Assembly: GCF_000340565.2 (NCBI RefSeq)
Contig: NZ_CP007203.1
Coordinates: 5,398,272-5,462,271, forward strand
DNA length: 64,000 nt
Direction of reading: 5' to 3'
DNA from: Nodularia spumigena CCY9414
GTDB lineage: Bacteria; Cyanobacteriota; Cyanobacteriia; Cyanobacteriales; Nostocaceae
The notes under the pieces are model-generated. The model was given only the letters and a program-made list of their open reading frames with translations, was not told where the DNA came from and made no database searches. The position numbers were made by a program, and so were the translations under genes. Below are positions 51,159 through 58,610 of this stretch, piece by piece. The number at the start of each line of letters is the position of its first letter. Within the stretch, counting starts at the first letter, position 1.

Positions 51159-52859
51159 ATGGACTGGATTACACTACTGCGATCGCTACAATTTGATTTT
51201 ATTAAAAGGTTAACATCCGGGTTTTTACTTCATTGTGAAATAGAAGGTCAATATAGTGAATTAACTATCATATCTGGAGAAAGATTAAAGACATTACGAG
51301 AATTTTGCTGGCTGATGGCGGAAAAATATAAGCGGACTTCGCCAGTGCGTGACGTTTTTATTAACAATCTTAAAGGTAAACTCGGTGAAGAAGTTGTCAA
51401 AGAACGTTTAGCTGATTTGATTACCGAAGTCGATTATGAGACAAAATTCGGCGGCGATGGTAATATTGATTTTACCTTGAATTCTGACTCCAAAATTGGC
51501 GTTGAGGTGAAGTCTCGTCATGGGAGTATCGATAAAGTTAGATGGTCAGTTAGTTCTCAAGAAGTTGCCAAAAATGCAGTTGTAGTTTGCGTTTTAATTC
51601 AAGAAGAAGTCAACGAAGCACAACCGGAATATCACCTGTTTTTAGCTGGTTTTTTGCCGACGCAAATGATTAAGTTAAGAACTGGTAAAATCTCCTTCGG
51701 CATCAATCAATTATTATATGGAGGTGGTTTATGCTGCTATTTAGAACAGTTACAAAGTTCTACTAATTATCAATATTTACCCCCTAATTCATCCCCAAAT
51801 CATCCTGATTTTTCACGCTCTGCTGAAAAATCGATGGGAAACCTGACCCCCCAACCCCCTTCCATACAAGGGAAGGGGGAGAATTTAAAGCCTCTGTCCT
51901 TGCAGGAGAGAGGTTTTTCAGATCCTGTGAAAAGTCAGAAAGTTAATCATGTAGAATATGGCGGTCAAGATTTAAATATATTTTATATAAACCAGGGTGA
52001 TGAATGTTTTGACAAAGGTGAATATCAAACGGCAATTAATCACTATAATCAAGCCTTACAAATAAAAAATGATGGTGATAGTTATTATAAACGAGGTTTA
52101 AGTTCCTATCAATTAGGAGATTACGCAGCAGCAAGGGCAGATTTTTCTCAAGCAATACAGTTGAATTTTAATGATGGTAAAGCATATAATAAAAGAGGTT
52201 TAGCCCATTATCAACTAGGAAATTATCAAGAAGCAATAGAAGATTATAGTCAAGCAATCAGAATTAATCCTCATGTTGCCGTTGCTTATAAAAATCGTGC
52301 TGAAGCTCGTTCTCTCATGGGAGATAATCAGGGAGCAATAGAAGATTACACTCAGGCAATCAAAATTAATCCTCATTATGCGGATGCTTATAAAAACCAG
52401 GGAATTGCCCGTTATTTTATAGAATATCACCAGGGATTTTCTCAAGCAATTAAGGTTAATCCCCAGGATGCAATTGCTTACAAAAATCGTGGTAATGCTC
52501 GTGCTGATTTAGAAGATTATCAAGGTGCAATTGCAGATTATACCCAGGCTATACAGATTAATCCTAATTATGTAGATGCTTATTATAACCGTGGTAATGC
52601 TCGTTATGATCTAGGAGATTACGAGAGAGCAATTGAGGATTATAGCCAGACAATTAAGATTAATGCTAATTATGCTAACGCCTATTATAACCGTGGTAAT
52701 GTTTATTCTGAGTTAGGAGATAAACAGCTAGCAATTGATGACTTTCGTAAAGCAGCAGATATTTATCGCCGAGAAGGTAAACTAGAAGCGCTGAAAGATG
52801 CTCGCGAAAGAGTTTCAGATTTAGAAATCACCGAATCATTAGATATTTTAAACTTCTAA
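51159..52859 (+). CDS. PD-(D/E)XK nuclease-like domain fused to TPR repeats
   Basis: 566 residues. Residues about 60-200 contain a PD-(D/E)XK-like core: LKGKLGEEVVKERLADLI, NIDFTLNSDSKIGVEVKSRH (D then E-x-K) and a following strand VVVCVLIQEE. A linker (about 210-265) contains NLTPQPPSIQGKGE encoded by a dispersed hairpin repeat. From about 275 come seven to eight TPR units (YYKRGLSSYQLGDYAAARAD and similar), one of which is shortened at YFIEYHQGFSQAIK. I know no named system with this exact fusion. ATG start at 51159; monocistronic. Confidence 0.8.
   Translation: MDWITLLRSLQFDFIKRLTSGFLLHCEIEGQYSELTIISGERLKTLREFCWLMAEKYKRTSPVRDVFINNLKGKLGEEVVKERLADLITEVDYETKFGGDGNIDFTLNSDSKIGVEVKSRHGSIDKVRWSVSSQEVAKNAVVVCVLIQEEVNEAQPEYHLFLAGFLPTQMIKLRTGKISFGINQLLYGGGLCCYLEQLQSSTNYQYLPPNSSPNHPDFSRSAEKSMGNLTPQPPSIQGKGENLKPLSLQERGFSDPVKSQKVNHVEYGGQDLNIFYINQGDECFDKGEYQTAINHYNQALQIKNDGDSYYKRGLSSYQLGDYAAARADFSQAIQLNFNDGKAYNKRGLAHYQLGNYQEAIEDYSQAIRINPHVAVAYKNRAEARSLMGDNQGAIEDYTQAIKINPHYADAYKNQGIARYFIEYHQGFSQAIKVNPQDAIAYKNRGNARADLEDYQGAIADYTQAIQINPNYVDAYYNRGNARYDLGDYERAIEDYSQTIKINANYANAYYNRGNVYSELGDKQLAIDDFRKAADIYRREGKLEALKDARERVSDLEITESLDILNF
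51838..51930 (+). repeat. Dispersed hairpin repeat inserted in frame in the nuclease-TPR gene
   Basis: CCCCCCAACCCCCTTCC pairs with GGAAGGGGG around ATACAAG; the same CCCCAACCCC-type hairpin is common in intergenic DNA of this window. It encodes part of the interdomain linker. Confidence 0.75.
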
Positions 52860-52870
52860 AGTTTTCATCT

Positions 52871-53018
52871 ATAGGAATCCGGTTTGATTTATGAACAAAT
52901 TAAGTATAGTAGGGTGCGTTAGGATGAAATCCGTAACGCACCATTATTAAGGCTTTGGTGCGTTACGCTGCGCTAACACACCCTACGTGTTTATTCAATA
53001 ATCAAATAGTAGTCCTAT
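52871..53018 (+). repeat. 148-bp MITE-like element, copy 2
   Basis: Starts ATAGGAATCCGGTTTGATTT and ends AATCAAATAGTAGTCCTAT. It is the inverted counterpart of 14099-14246 with the same length, with only a few mismatches in the GGTGCGTTACG core. Confidence 0.87.
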
Positions 53019-53234
53019 ATATTCATCTAAGTAAGTGGGTGTAAATAAACATAACTATACTTTTGTCATTGCGAGGAGGTACGACGAAGCAATCGCAAGG
53101 GTTTTGTCATTTTTACATTCTGTTACATACTTTGCTCTATTCGTTCCTACCTACTTATATTCATCTATATTCATCTATATTCATCTGTGTGGACAATTAT
53201 CTTAATAATCATCAACAGCGAAAAAGCCAAATCG
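53019..53234. other. Intergenic region with short tandem repeat
   Basis: Contains TTGCGAGGAGGTACGACGAA (a dispersed repeat type) and about three tandem copies of the decamer ATTCATCTAT at roughly 53159-53190. No gene seen. Confidence 0.5.
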
Positions 53235-53447
53235 CTATTTTTGTTCTTCTAATTTCCGCAATTGGTTCTCTGTACGCTCATAGGGTTTTGTCTTTGGTCG
53301 CCAGGAGCCAAACAGGTAAATCACAAAATTGTTCATAGCTGTACGAGTCTGGGTACTGGCTTTTCCTAAAGCACCAGGTAAAACCTGATCTCCTGCGGCC
53401 ACAAACAGTATAAAACCAATGAGTATAAAAGGCATATATTGTTTCAT
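53235..53447 (-). CDS. Small conserved membrane protein
   Basis: 70 residues: one N-terminal hydrophobic helix (YMPFILIGFILFVAAGDQVL) and a basic C-terminus. AGGAG lies close before the ATG at 53447, supporting expression. I recall similar single-helix proteins in cyanobacteria, but no function. The helix could be a membrane anchor or uncleaved signal. Confidence 0.65.
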   Translation of the reverse strand: MKQYMPFILIGFILFVAAGDQVLPGALGKASTQTRTAMNNFVIYLFGSWRPKTKPYERTENQLRKLEEQK

Positions 53448-53618
53448 GTCTAAATCTCCTCACAGATGGCACTAGCGCAATTAATAAATACTTATGGCTG
53501 ATTTGTCAAGTCAGTCATAAATTTTAATCCTGATGAACTTTGTAAAACAAAGGTTACAAGTGTTAAGAATTTTGTGGGTAGGAGGATAAGCAGGCGATGG
53601 GGTTCTTTCTAAGGGTTT

Positions 53619-55028
53619 TCACATAAAGTTACCGTGAAAACTGTGAGGGATAACACTGGGTAATCCTAATCTGCAAACCGGTTCTGCATCGAGGCGATCG
53701 CTCTCAAATACCCAAACTTCGCTATTATGAGAATTACCATCATAAACCACTGTCAAAACCCAACTTTGTACAGGTAAAGGTTCGGAAGGATAGCAATTTT
53801 CTGGTAAATTAGCTTCAGTGAATGTTTCAGTCTGATGATCGAACCGTCCAAAGGTATTTAATATTTCTTGACTAATATCTGTACCTTCTCGGAATGACGA
53901 CATATAGGTATAACGCGAAGCTTTCCCTACATTTGGCTTGGGTACATTCGGAAATTCACAACTTCTATCGGATAGTTGCTGAATCGATGTCACTTTAGCA
54001 GTTTGGGGTTGCAGATGAACTCGCGTCAGGGTACTTTTAGCTGGGGTGTAAGTTTTTCCTGTAGCTACTTCCCGCAGATATTGATTTGTTTGAAAATCTC
54101 GATAACGGGCGAAATCTACCACCACATCACCACTATCATCTACATAACCATTGGCAAAATGCCATTGAAACCAAGGTTCAGTTTCTCCACGATTCACCAA
54201 AGTTAAGGTTTCACGGTCGAATACCAAAATTTGAGTTCCCAGTTTTGGTTTCCACTGGAGAGCATCACTGTAGCTGCTGATACCTGCAAGGATAGGTAAA
54301 AGATTTAAGCGCACCGCCGGAATGAAAAATATCAGATATTGTCCTGCGAGAACAAAATCGTGAATTAATGGCACACCTTGTAGTTTAACTTCAGCTTTTT
54401 GAATTATCTTACCACTAAAGTCACTTTTATAAACATTCAAAGTGGCATTCATTCCCGGACTGATACCAAAGTTAAAAATTTCTCCAGTTTGGTCATCCAC
54501 TTTCGGATGAGCAGAATAGGCTAATCCCTGACTCAGACCATCTAAATCGTCCAAACCCCGTGTTTCTAAGGTCTGGAGGTCAAGAGAATGGGGATTTCCA
54601 CCTTCCCAAAGTGCTAGAAGCTTGTTAGGTAATGGAAGGACTGAAGTATTAGCAGCATTCTTCACTGGTTTGAGCCATTGATTCCAAACTGGTCCGGGTG
54701 CAGTCATGCCATAATTACCGTAAAGCAGTTTGCCGGCTGCGGCTTCTTCTTGATAGCCAGCAGTCTGCACATAACGATAAACTGCGGTAACACCATTATC
54801 GGTAAAATTAACTGCCAAAATTGCGCCGTCACCATCAAACCAGTGTCCGACAGGTATTCCACCACGTTCTAAGCGTCCTGGTCCATTGCGGTAGAGTGTA
54901 CCACGTAAGCCTTCAGGGAGTTGACCAGAGAGAATGGGTAAGGGGGTGAGGGGAAATTCTGTTGCAGGTTGAGCGATAATCGCACCTGCCCAGGTTTTAT
55001 GAGTTAATGGTTGAGTAGTTGTTGCCAT
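53619..55028 (-). CDS. Carotenoid oxygenase (RPE65/CCD family)
   Basis: 469 residues, the typical length of bacterial apocarotenoid oxygenases. The four iron-binding histidines are visible in AYSAHPK, VPLIHDF, WFQWHFAN and IPHSFHG. N-terminal LPEGLRGTLYRNGPGRLERG and the HWFDGDGAILAV motif are family hallmarks. Cleaves a carotenoid or apocarotenoid double bond to aldehydes with O2. Which bond and substrate cannot be told. Monocistronic, ATG at 55028. Confidence 0.93.
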   Translation of the reverse strand: MATTTQPLTHKTWAGAIIAQPATEFPLTPLPILSGQLPEGLRGTLYRNGPGRLERGGIPVGHWFDGDGAILAVNFTDNGVTAVYRYVQTAGYQEEAAAGKLLYGNYGMTAPGPVWNQWLKPVKNAANTSVLPLPNKLLALWEGGNPHSLDLQTLETRGLDDLDGLSQGLAYSAHPKVDDQTGEIFNFGISPGMNATLNVYKSDFSGKIIQKAEVKLQGVPLIHDFVLAGQYLIFFIPAVRLNLLPILAGISSYSDALQWKPKLGTQILVFDRETLTLVNRGETEPWFQWHFANGYVDDSGDVVVDFARYRDFQTNQYLREVATGKTYTPAKSTLTRVHLQPQTAKVTSIQQLSDRSCEFPNVPKPNVGKASRYTYMSSFREGTDISQEILNTFGRFDHQTETFTEANLPENCYPSEPLPVQSWVLTVVYDGNSHNSEVWVFESDRLDAEPVCRLGLPSVIPHSFHGNFM

Positions 55029-55340
55029 ATTTTTAATGGGAAAGGGAGAATATTAGAATAAAGCTGACCAAAAAGGCGGAGGGGCAGGGGGCTTTCTAGC
55101 AGGGGGAGCAATCCCTGTCCCGAAGCCGTGAAGCGGAGCGGAACATGGGTATCAAGCCCCGCCCTTCCAGGGCGTTCTCGATTGGTGGGAGTACAAGCTC
55201 CTTCCAATCCTCCCCCCTGCTCCCTGCTCCCCGCTCCCCTGCCTCTTTTGACCCCATGCTAAAAAATTTCCGCAGTTCTACAACTAACGATATATTTTTT
55301 AAATCTAACCCAGACAAAATCACTGTTTTTTGTTGAATCT
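55029..55340. other. Intergenic region with repeat-rich, G+C-rich patch
   Basis: About 310 bases. The stretch 55075-55250 is unusually G+C-rich (GCCCCGCCCTTCCAGGGCGT hairpin, CCCCCCTGCTCCCTGCTCCC run) compared with neighbours and looks like decayed mobile-element or repeat DNA. No convincing gene. Confidence 0.5.
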
Positions 55341-56153
55341 ATGAAGTCTTATTTAGCCGCCGCTATTCAAATGACCAGTGTATCCAATTTACACAAAAAC
55401 TTAGTCCAGGCAGAAGAATTAATTGATCTGGCTGTGCTTCGAGGTGCTGAATTAGTTGGGTTACCAGAAAACTTTTCTTTTATGGGAGAAGAGAAAGACA
55501 AACTGGCACAAGCAGAGGAAATTTACCGTGAATCTGCCCAATTTCTCAAAAAAATGGCGCAGCGCTATCAAGTTACCATTTTGGGCGGTAGTTTTCCAGT
55601 TCCTGTAGAGAATACAGGCAAGGTTTATAATACTACAATTCTGATTGACCCCAGTGGTGAAGAACTCTCCCGCTACTATAAAGTACACTTATTTGATGTT
55701 AACGTCCCCGACGGCAACACTTATCGAGAATCTAGCACAGTTGTAGCTGGTCAGGAACTCCCTTCAGTGTATTTCTCAGAAAACCTCGGTAATATCGGGC
55801 TTTCTGTTTGCTATGATGTCCGCTTTCCGGAATTGTATCGACATCTGTCAGATAAAGGAGCTGAGGTGATGTTTGTCCCGGCTGCTTTCACCGCCTTCAC
55901 TGGCAAAGACCACTGGCAAGTATTATTACAAGCAAGAGCTATTGAAAATACTGCCTACGTAATTGCACCTGCTCAAACTGGCAATAACTACGACCGTCGC
56001 CATACTCACGGACACGCGGTGATTATAGATCCTTGGGGTGTTATTTTAGCTGATGCTGGTGAACAACCGGGAATTGCGATCGCCGAAATCAAACCCTCTC
56101 GTTTGGAACAAGTCCGCCGTCAAATGCCTTCTCTAGAACATCGAGTATTCTAA
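55341..56153 (+). CDS. Nitrilase-superfamily amidase (Nit1/omega-amidase-like)
   Basis: 270 residues. The Glu-Lys-Cys triad is visible: E in LVGLPENFSF, K in SRYYKVHLFD and C in LSVCYDVRFPELYR. The carbon-nitrogen hydrolase fold is otherwise complete (TILGGSFPVPVENTG, ARAIENTAYVIAPAQTG, HGHAVIIDPWG). The overall pattern is closest to Nit1/Nit2-type enzymes, which remove amide from deaminated glutathione or 2-oxo-glutaramate in metabolite repair. Precise substrate not determined. Confidence 0.9.
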   Translation: MKSYLAAAIQMTSVSNLHKNLVQAEELIDLAVLRGAELVGLPENFSFMGEEKDKLAQAEEIYRESAQFLKKMAQRYQVTILGGSFPVPVENTGKVYNTTILIDPSGEELSRYYKVHLFDVNVPDGNTYRESSTVVAGQELPSVYFSENLGNIGLSVCYDVRFPELYRHLSDKGAEVMFVPAAFTAFTGKDHWQVLLQARAIENTAYVIAPAQTGNNYDRRHTHGHAVIIDPWGVILADAGEQPGIAIAEIKPSRLEQVRRQMPSLEHRVF

Positions 56154-56162
56154 ATCCCTAAC

Positions 56163-56186
56163 ACAGGCGCGATTCATCGCGTCTGT
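56163..56186. repeat. Short hairpin repeat, copy 1
   Basis: ACAGGCGCGATTCATCGCGT with near-perfect self-complementarity; the same sequence occurs inverted at 62617-62638. May act as terminator or stabiliser for the upstream amidase transcript. Confidence 0.75.
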
Positions 56187-56246
56187 ATAAGAATGCAGAC
56201 CATAGCATGAACCGTATGCATCCAAGAAGTTTTATTAAGATTTATC

Positions 56247-57458
56247 ATGAAGCTACCAAAAACTATCAAACTGTTGATCAGTCTTAGCCTCATGGGGCTT
56301 GTGTCTTGCAACGGTACACCCAACAATAGAGAAGAAGCCACATCACCAGTAAATGCCACATCTGTGTCTTCGGAAACTCCAGCCTGTAAATTTGTCACAG
56401 ACGGGGTTGGTTCTCTTGGAAAGGTGAAAGTCAAAGCTGAGGAAGTAGTCACAGGTTTAGAGGTTCCTTGGGGAATTGCCTTTTTACCCAATGACAAAAT
56501 GCTGGTGACAGAAAGACCAGGCCGGGTAAGATTAGTGGAGAATGGAAAATTAAAGCCGCCTGTTGCTACAGTAAATGTTACAGCTTCCGGTGAAGGTGGA
56601 TTACTGGGAATTGCCGCACACCCAGATTTTGCCACTAACCGATATTTCTACTTATACTACACCACAGATAAAAATCGCTCGCCAGTTAACCGAGTTGAAC
56701 GTTGGCAATTATCCTCAGATGGATTGACAGCATCATTAGACCGAGTTATTATTGATGATATACCAGCAGCAATATTTCATAATGGCGGGCGTTTGCGCTT
56801 TGGTCCAGATGGAATGCTTTATATTGGCACTGGTGACGCTAGAGAACCGCAAATTTCTCAAGATGTTGAAAGTTTAGCTGGTAAGATTCTGCGCTTAACT
56901 CCAGATGGGAAAATTCCCGCAGATAATCCATTTCCCAATAATCCCGTTTTTATTACTGGGATTCGCAACACTCAAGGTTTTGACTGGTATAATCCATCAA
57001 CGCTATTTGTTACAGACCACGGTCCCAGTGGAGAATTAGGCAGAAGAGGTGAAGACAAAGTTTCTGTACTCCAAGCTGGTGATAATATGGGCTGGCCGGC
57101 TGTGGAAAACTGTGAAGCTGAAGCAGAATTTGTGCGTCCTTCACTGGTTTGGCGTGAAGCTGCACCTCCAGGCGGAGCAGCAATTTATACTGGAGATGCT
57201 ATTCCGGAGTGGAAAGGTAATTTAATTATTGGTACTTTGCGTTCCCGACATCTGCATAGAGTTGTATTTGACTCAGATAACCCCAGTCAAGTGTTAACTC
57301 ATGAAGTGTATTTTCAGGGAAATTCCCCCAATGGTTTTGGGCGAATTAGAGATGTAATTATGGGGACAGATGGTGAGTTATACATCACTACGAGTAATTG
57401 TGATGGTCGTGGTAATTGTCCTCAAGGTCAAGATAAAATTATCCGCATCACACAATGA
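56247..57458 (+). CDS. PQQ-dependent sugar dehydrogenase-type lipoprotein
   Basis: 403 residues. Lipoprotein signal with Cys21 (GLVSCN). The six-bladed beta-propeller of soluble glucose dehydrogenase/Asd-like proteins is shown by VPWGIAFLPNDKMLVTERPG, EGGLLGIAAHPDF, NGGRLRFGPDGMLYIGTGDA, RNTQGFDWYNPSTLFVTDHG, GEDKVSVLQAGDNMGWP and FGRIRDVIMGTDGELYITTS. Predicted periplasmic aldose oxidation with PQQ; whether this cyanobacterium makes PQQ is not shown, so the cofactor may differ. Confidence 0.88.
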   Translation: MKLPKTIKLLISLSLMGLVSCNGTPNNREEATSPVNATSVSSETPACKFVTDGVGSLGKVKVKAEEVVTGLEVPWGIAFLPNDKMLVTERPGRVRLVENGKLKPPVATVNVTASGEGGLLGIAAHPDFATNRYFYLYYTTDKNRSPVNRVERWQLSSDGLTASLDRVIIDDIPAAIFHNGGRLRFGPDGMLYIGTGDAREPQISQDVESLAGKILRLTPDGKIPADNPFPNNPVFITGIRNTQGFDWYNPSTLFVTDHGPSGELGRRGEDKVSVLQAGDNMGWPAVENCEAEAEFVRPSLVWREAAPPGGAAIYTGDAIPEWKGNLIIGTLRSRHLHRVVFDSDNPSQVLTHEVYFQGNSPNGFGRIRDVIMGTDGELYITTSNCDGRGNCPQGQDKIIRITQ

Positions 57459-57475
57459 AATTGGCAAGAGGCTCA

Positions 57476-57506
57476 GATCCCCGACTTCTTTAAGAAGTCG
57501 GGGATC
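57476..57506. terminator. Perfect palindrome, likely bidirectional terminator
   Basis: GATCCCCGACTTCTT (57476-57490) and AAGAAGTCGGGGATC (57492-57506) around one T. It lies between two convergent genes and is followed by TTTATT on the plus side. Also a dispersed repeat (see 13954). Confidence 0.75.
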
Positions 57507-57537
57507 TTTATTGAATATGGCTATATTTTGCATAAAG

Positions 57538-58119
57538 CTAAGACTCAGGATTTAGCTGTAATTGGCTAGGATTATTTAGTTTCATAAAACTATCAAAAGC
57601 ATACCATGCCAAAACATACCAAGGGATAATTTCCAGTTGCAAACCTTTGACTAGAATTTGTCTCACAGCTAATATACTCAGTCCTAGAGGGAAAATAAAG
57701 CGCAAGTCAACTTCACCGCTTGTCGCCTGTTCAAAGCGTTTATTTAAGTTAATAATTGCACGTTTCACATCCTCTGCTGCTTCGGAGTTACCCTCAGTAA
57801 TATCAGCAAAAGTCACGCCTAAATCTAGTAGTGTCGTCAACACATTTTCTAATGTGGCATTTCTACCATCATGGTTGATGATAATACTACCAGAATTAAT
57901 ATTTGTTCGTACCTGAATAATCTGAGATTGTGCCTTGAGGACATTAGTAATACTTTGCATTTCTCTAGGATGACGATGAGGTGGAGAAATTCTCAAACGT
58001 ATTCTTCCAGGAGTATTACTAATGATTTTAGTCGATATGGGTTTAGCTGTAGTTTTGAAACTTGCTTTTTCCAGAACTTTGGCTATCTTGGTGGGATGAC
58101 CATAACTATTTGTTAACAC
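57538..58119 (-). CDS. HMA_2 domain protein of a P1B-ATPase cassette
   Basis: 193 residues, GTG start at 58119 with AGGAGGG about 7 bases upstream. The N-terminal ferredoxin-like domain (about 28-105) has IISNTPGRIRLRIS and later QIIQVRTNINSGSIIINHD, the HMA_2 pattern, with no CxxC metal site. A hydrophobic hairpin follows (about 140-175, FIFPLGLSILAVRQILV, IIPWYVLAWYAF). Last gene of a four-gene minus-strand set with DUF5132, the P-type ATPase and a larger two-domain HMA_2 protein; all likely work together at a membrane. Confidence 0.82.
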   Translation of the reverse strand: MLTNSYGHPTKIAKVLEKASFKTTAKPISTKIISNTPGRIRLRISPPHRHPREMQSITNVLKAQSQIIQVRTNINSGSIIINHDGRNATLENVLTTLLDLGVTFADITEGNSEAAEDVKRAIINLNKRFEQATSGEVDLRFIFPLGLSILAVRQILVKGLQLEIIPWYVLAWYAFDSFMKLNNPSQLQLNPES

Positions 58120-58247
58120 ACTGTAGCCCTCCTGAATGATATTTCTGCTCGTAGTAGGGGCGAGTTAACAGATACAGCACATTTGAGTTATGTGAGGTAC
58201 ACAAGGGCGGGCAGGATGCCCACCCCACCAGAAGATTTATGATATTA

Positions 58248-58547
58248 TTAACCGCCATGTTCTGCTGTGTTGTCAGCAGATACTTCAAATGTTGGTGTTT
58301 CTCTTTCTTCGGCAATTTCAGCTTTCGCCTCGGCTATAATGTCTTCCCAGGTTTCGCCCATTTCTGCAAATACGCCTTTGCTTTTTTCGTAAGCTACCAT
58401 TCCACCTTTGACCAGTGACTTGGCTATGGGTTTACCAATTCCCGCGACTACAGGAATCAGGACTGGTGCTAGTAATACTGCTCCTATACCGGCTATAATT
58501 CCAGGAGCGCCAGCATCTTCAACGAAATCAGTAATTTTAGGTGCCAT
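58248..58547 (-). CDS. DUF5132 glycine-rich small membrane protein
   Basis: 99 residues. A hydrophobic glycine-zipper segment (about 13-42: APGIIAGIGAVLLAPVLIPV, VAGIGKPIAKS) is followed by an acidic amphipathic helix (WEDIIAEAKAEIAEERE). DUF5132 proteins are often encoded beside HMA_2 and P-type ATPases. Could be a membrane-shaping or oligomerising partner of the ATPase (inference). Sixty-three bases downstream of the ATPase gene, so probably co-transcribed. Confidence 0.83.
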   Translation of the reverse strand: MAPKITDFVEDAGAPGIIAGIGAVLLAPVLIPVVAGIGKPIAKSLVKGGMVAYEKSKGVFAEMGETWEDIIAEAKAEIAEERETPTFEVSADNTAEHGG

Positions 58548-58610
58548 AATTAATTAACTCTATTTAGATGTAAGTTAGCCCTTTAGCTTAATCTGCGCGG
58601 GGTTGTCATC

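Noticed and set aside
55145..55336. 63-codon frame upstream of the nitrilase gene
   Set aside because: Falls in G+C-rich repeat DNA (CTCCCTGCTCCC runs); low complexity and no homology pattern.
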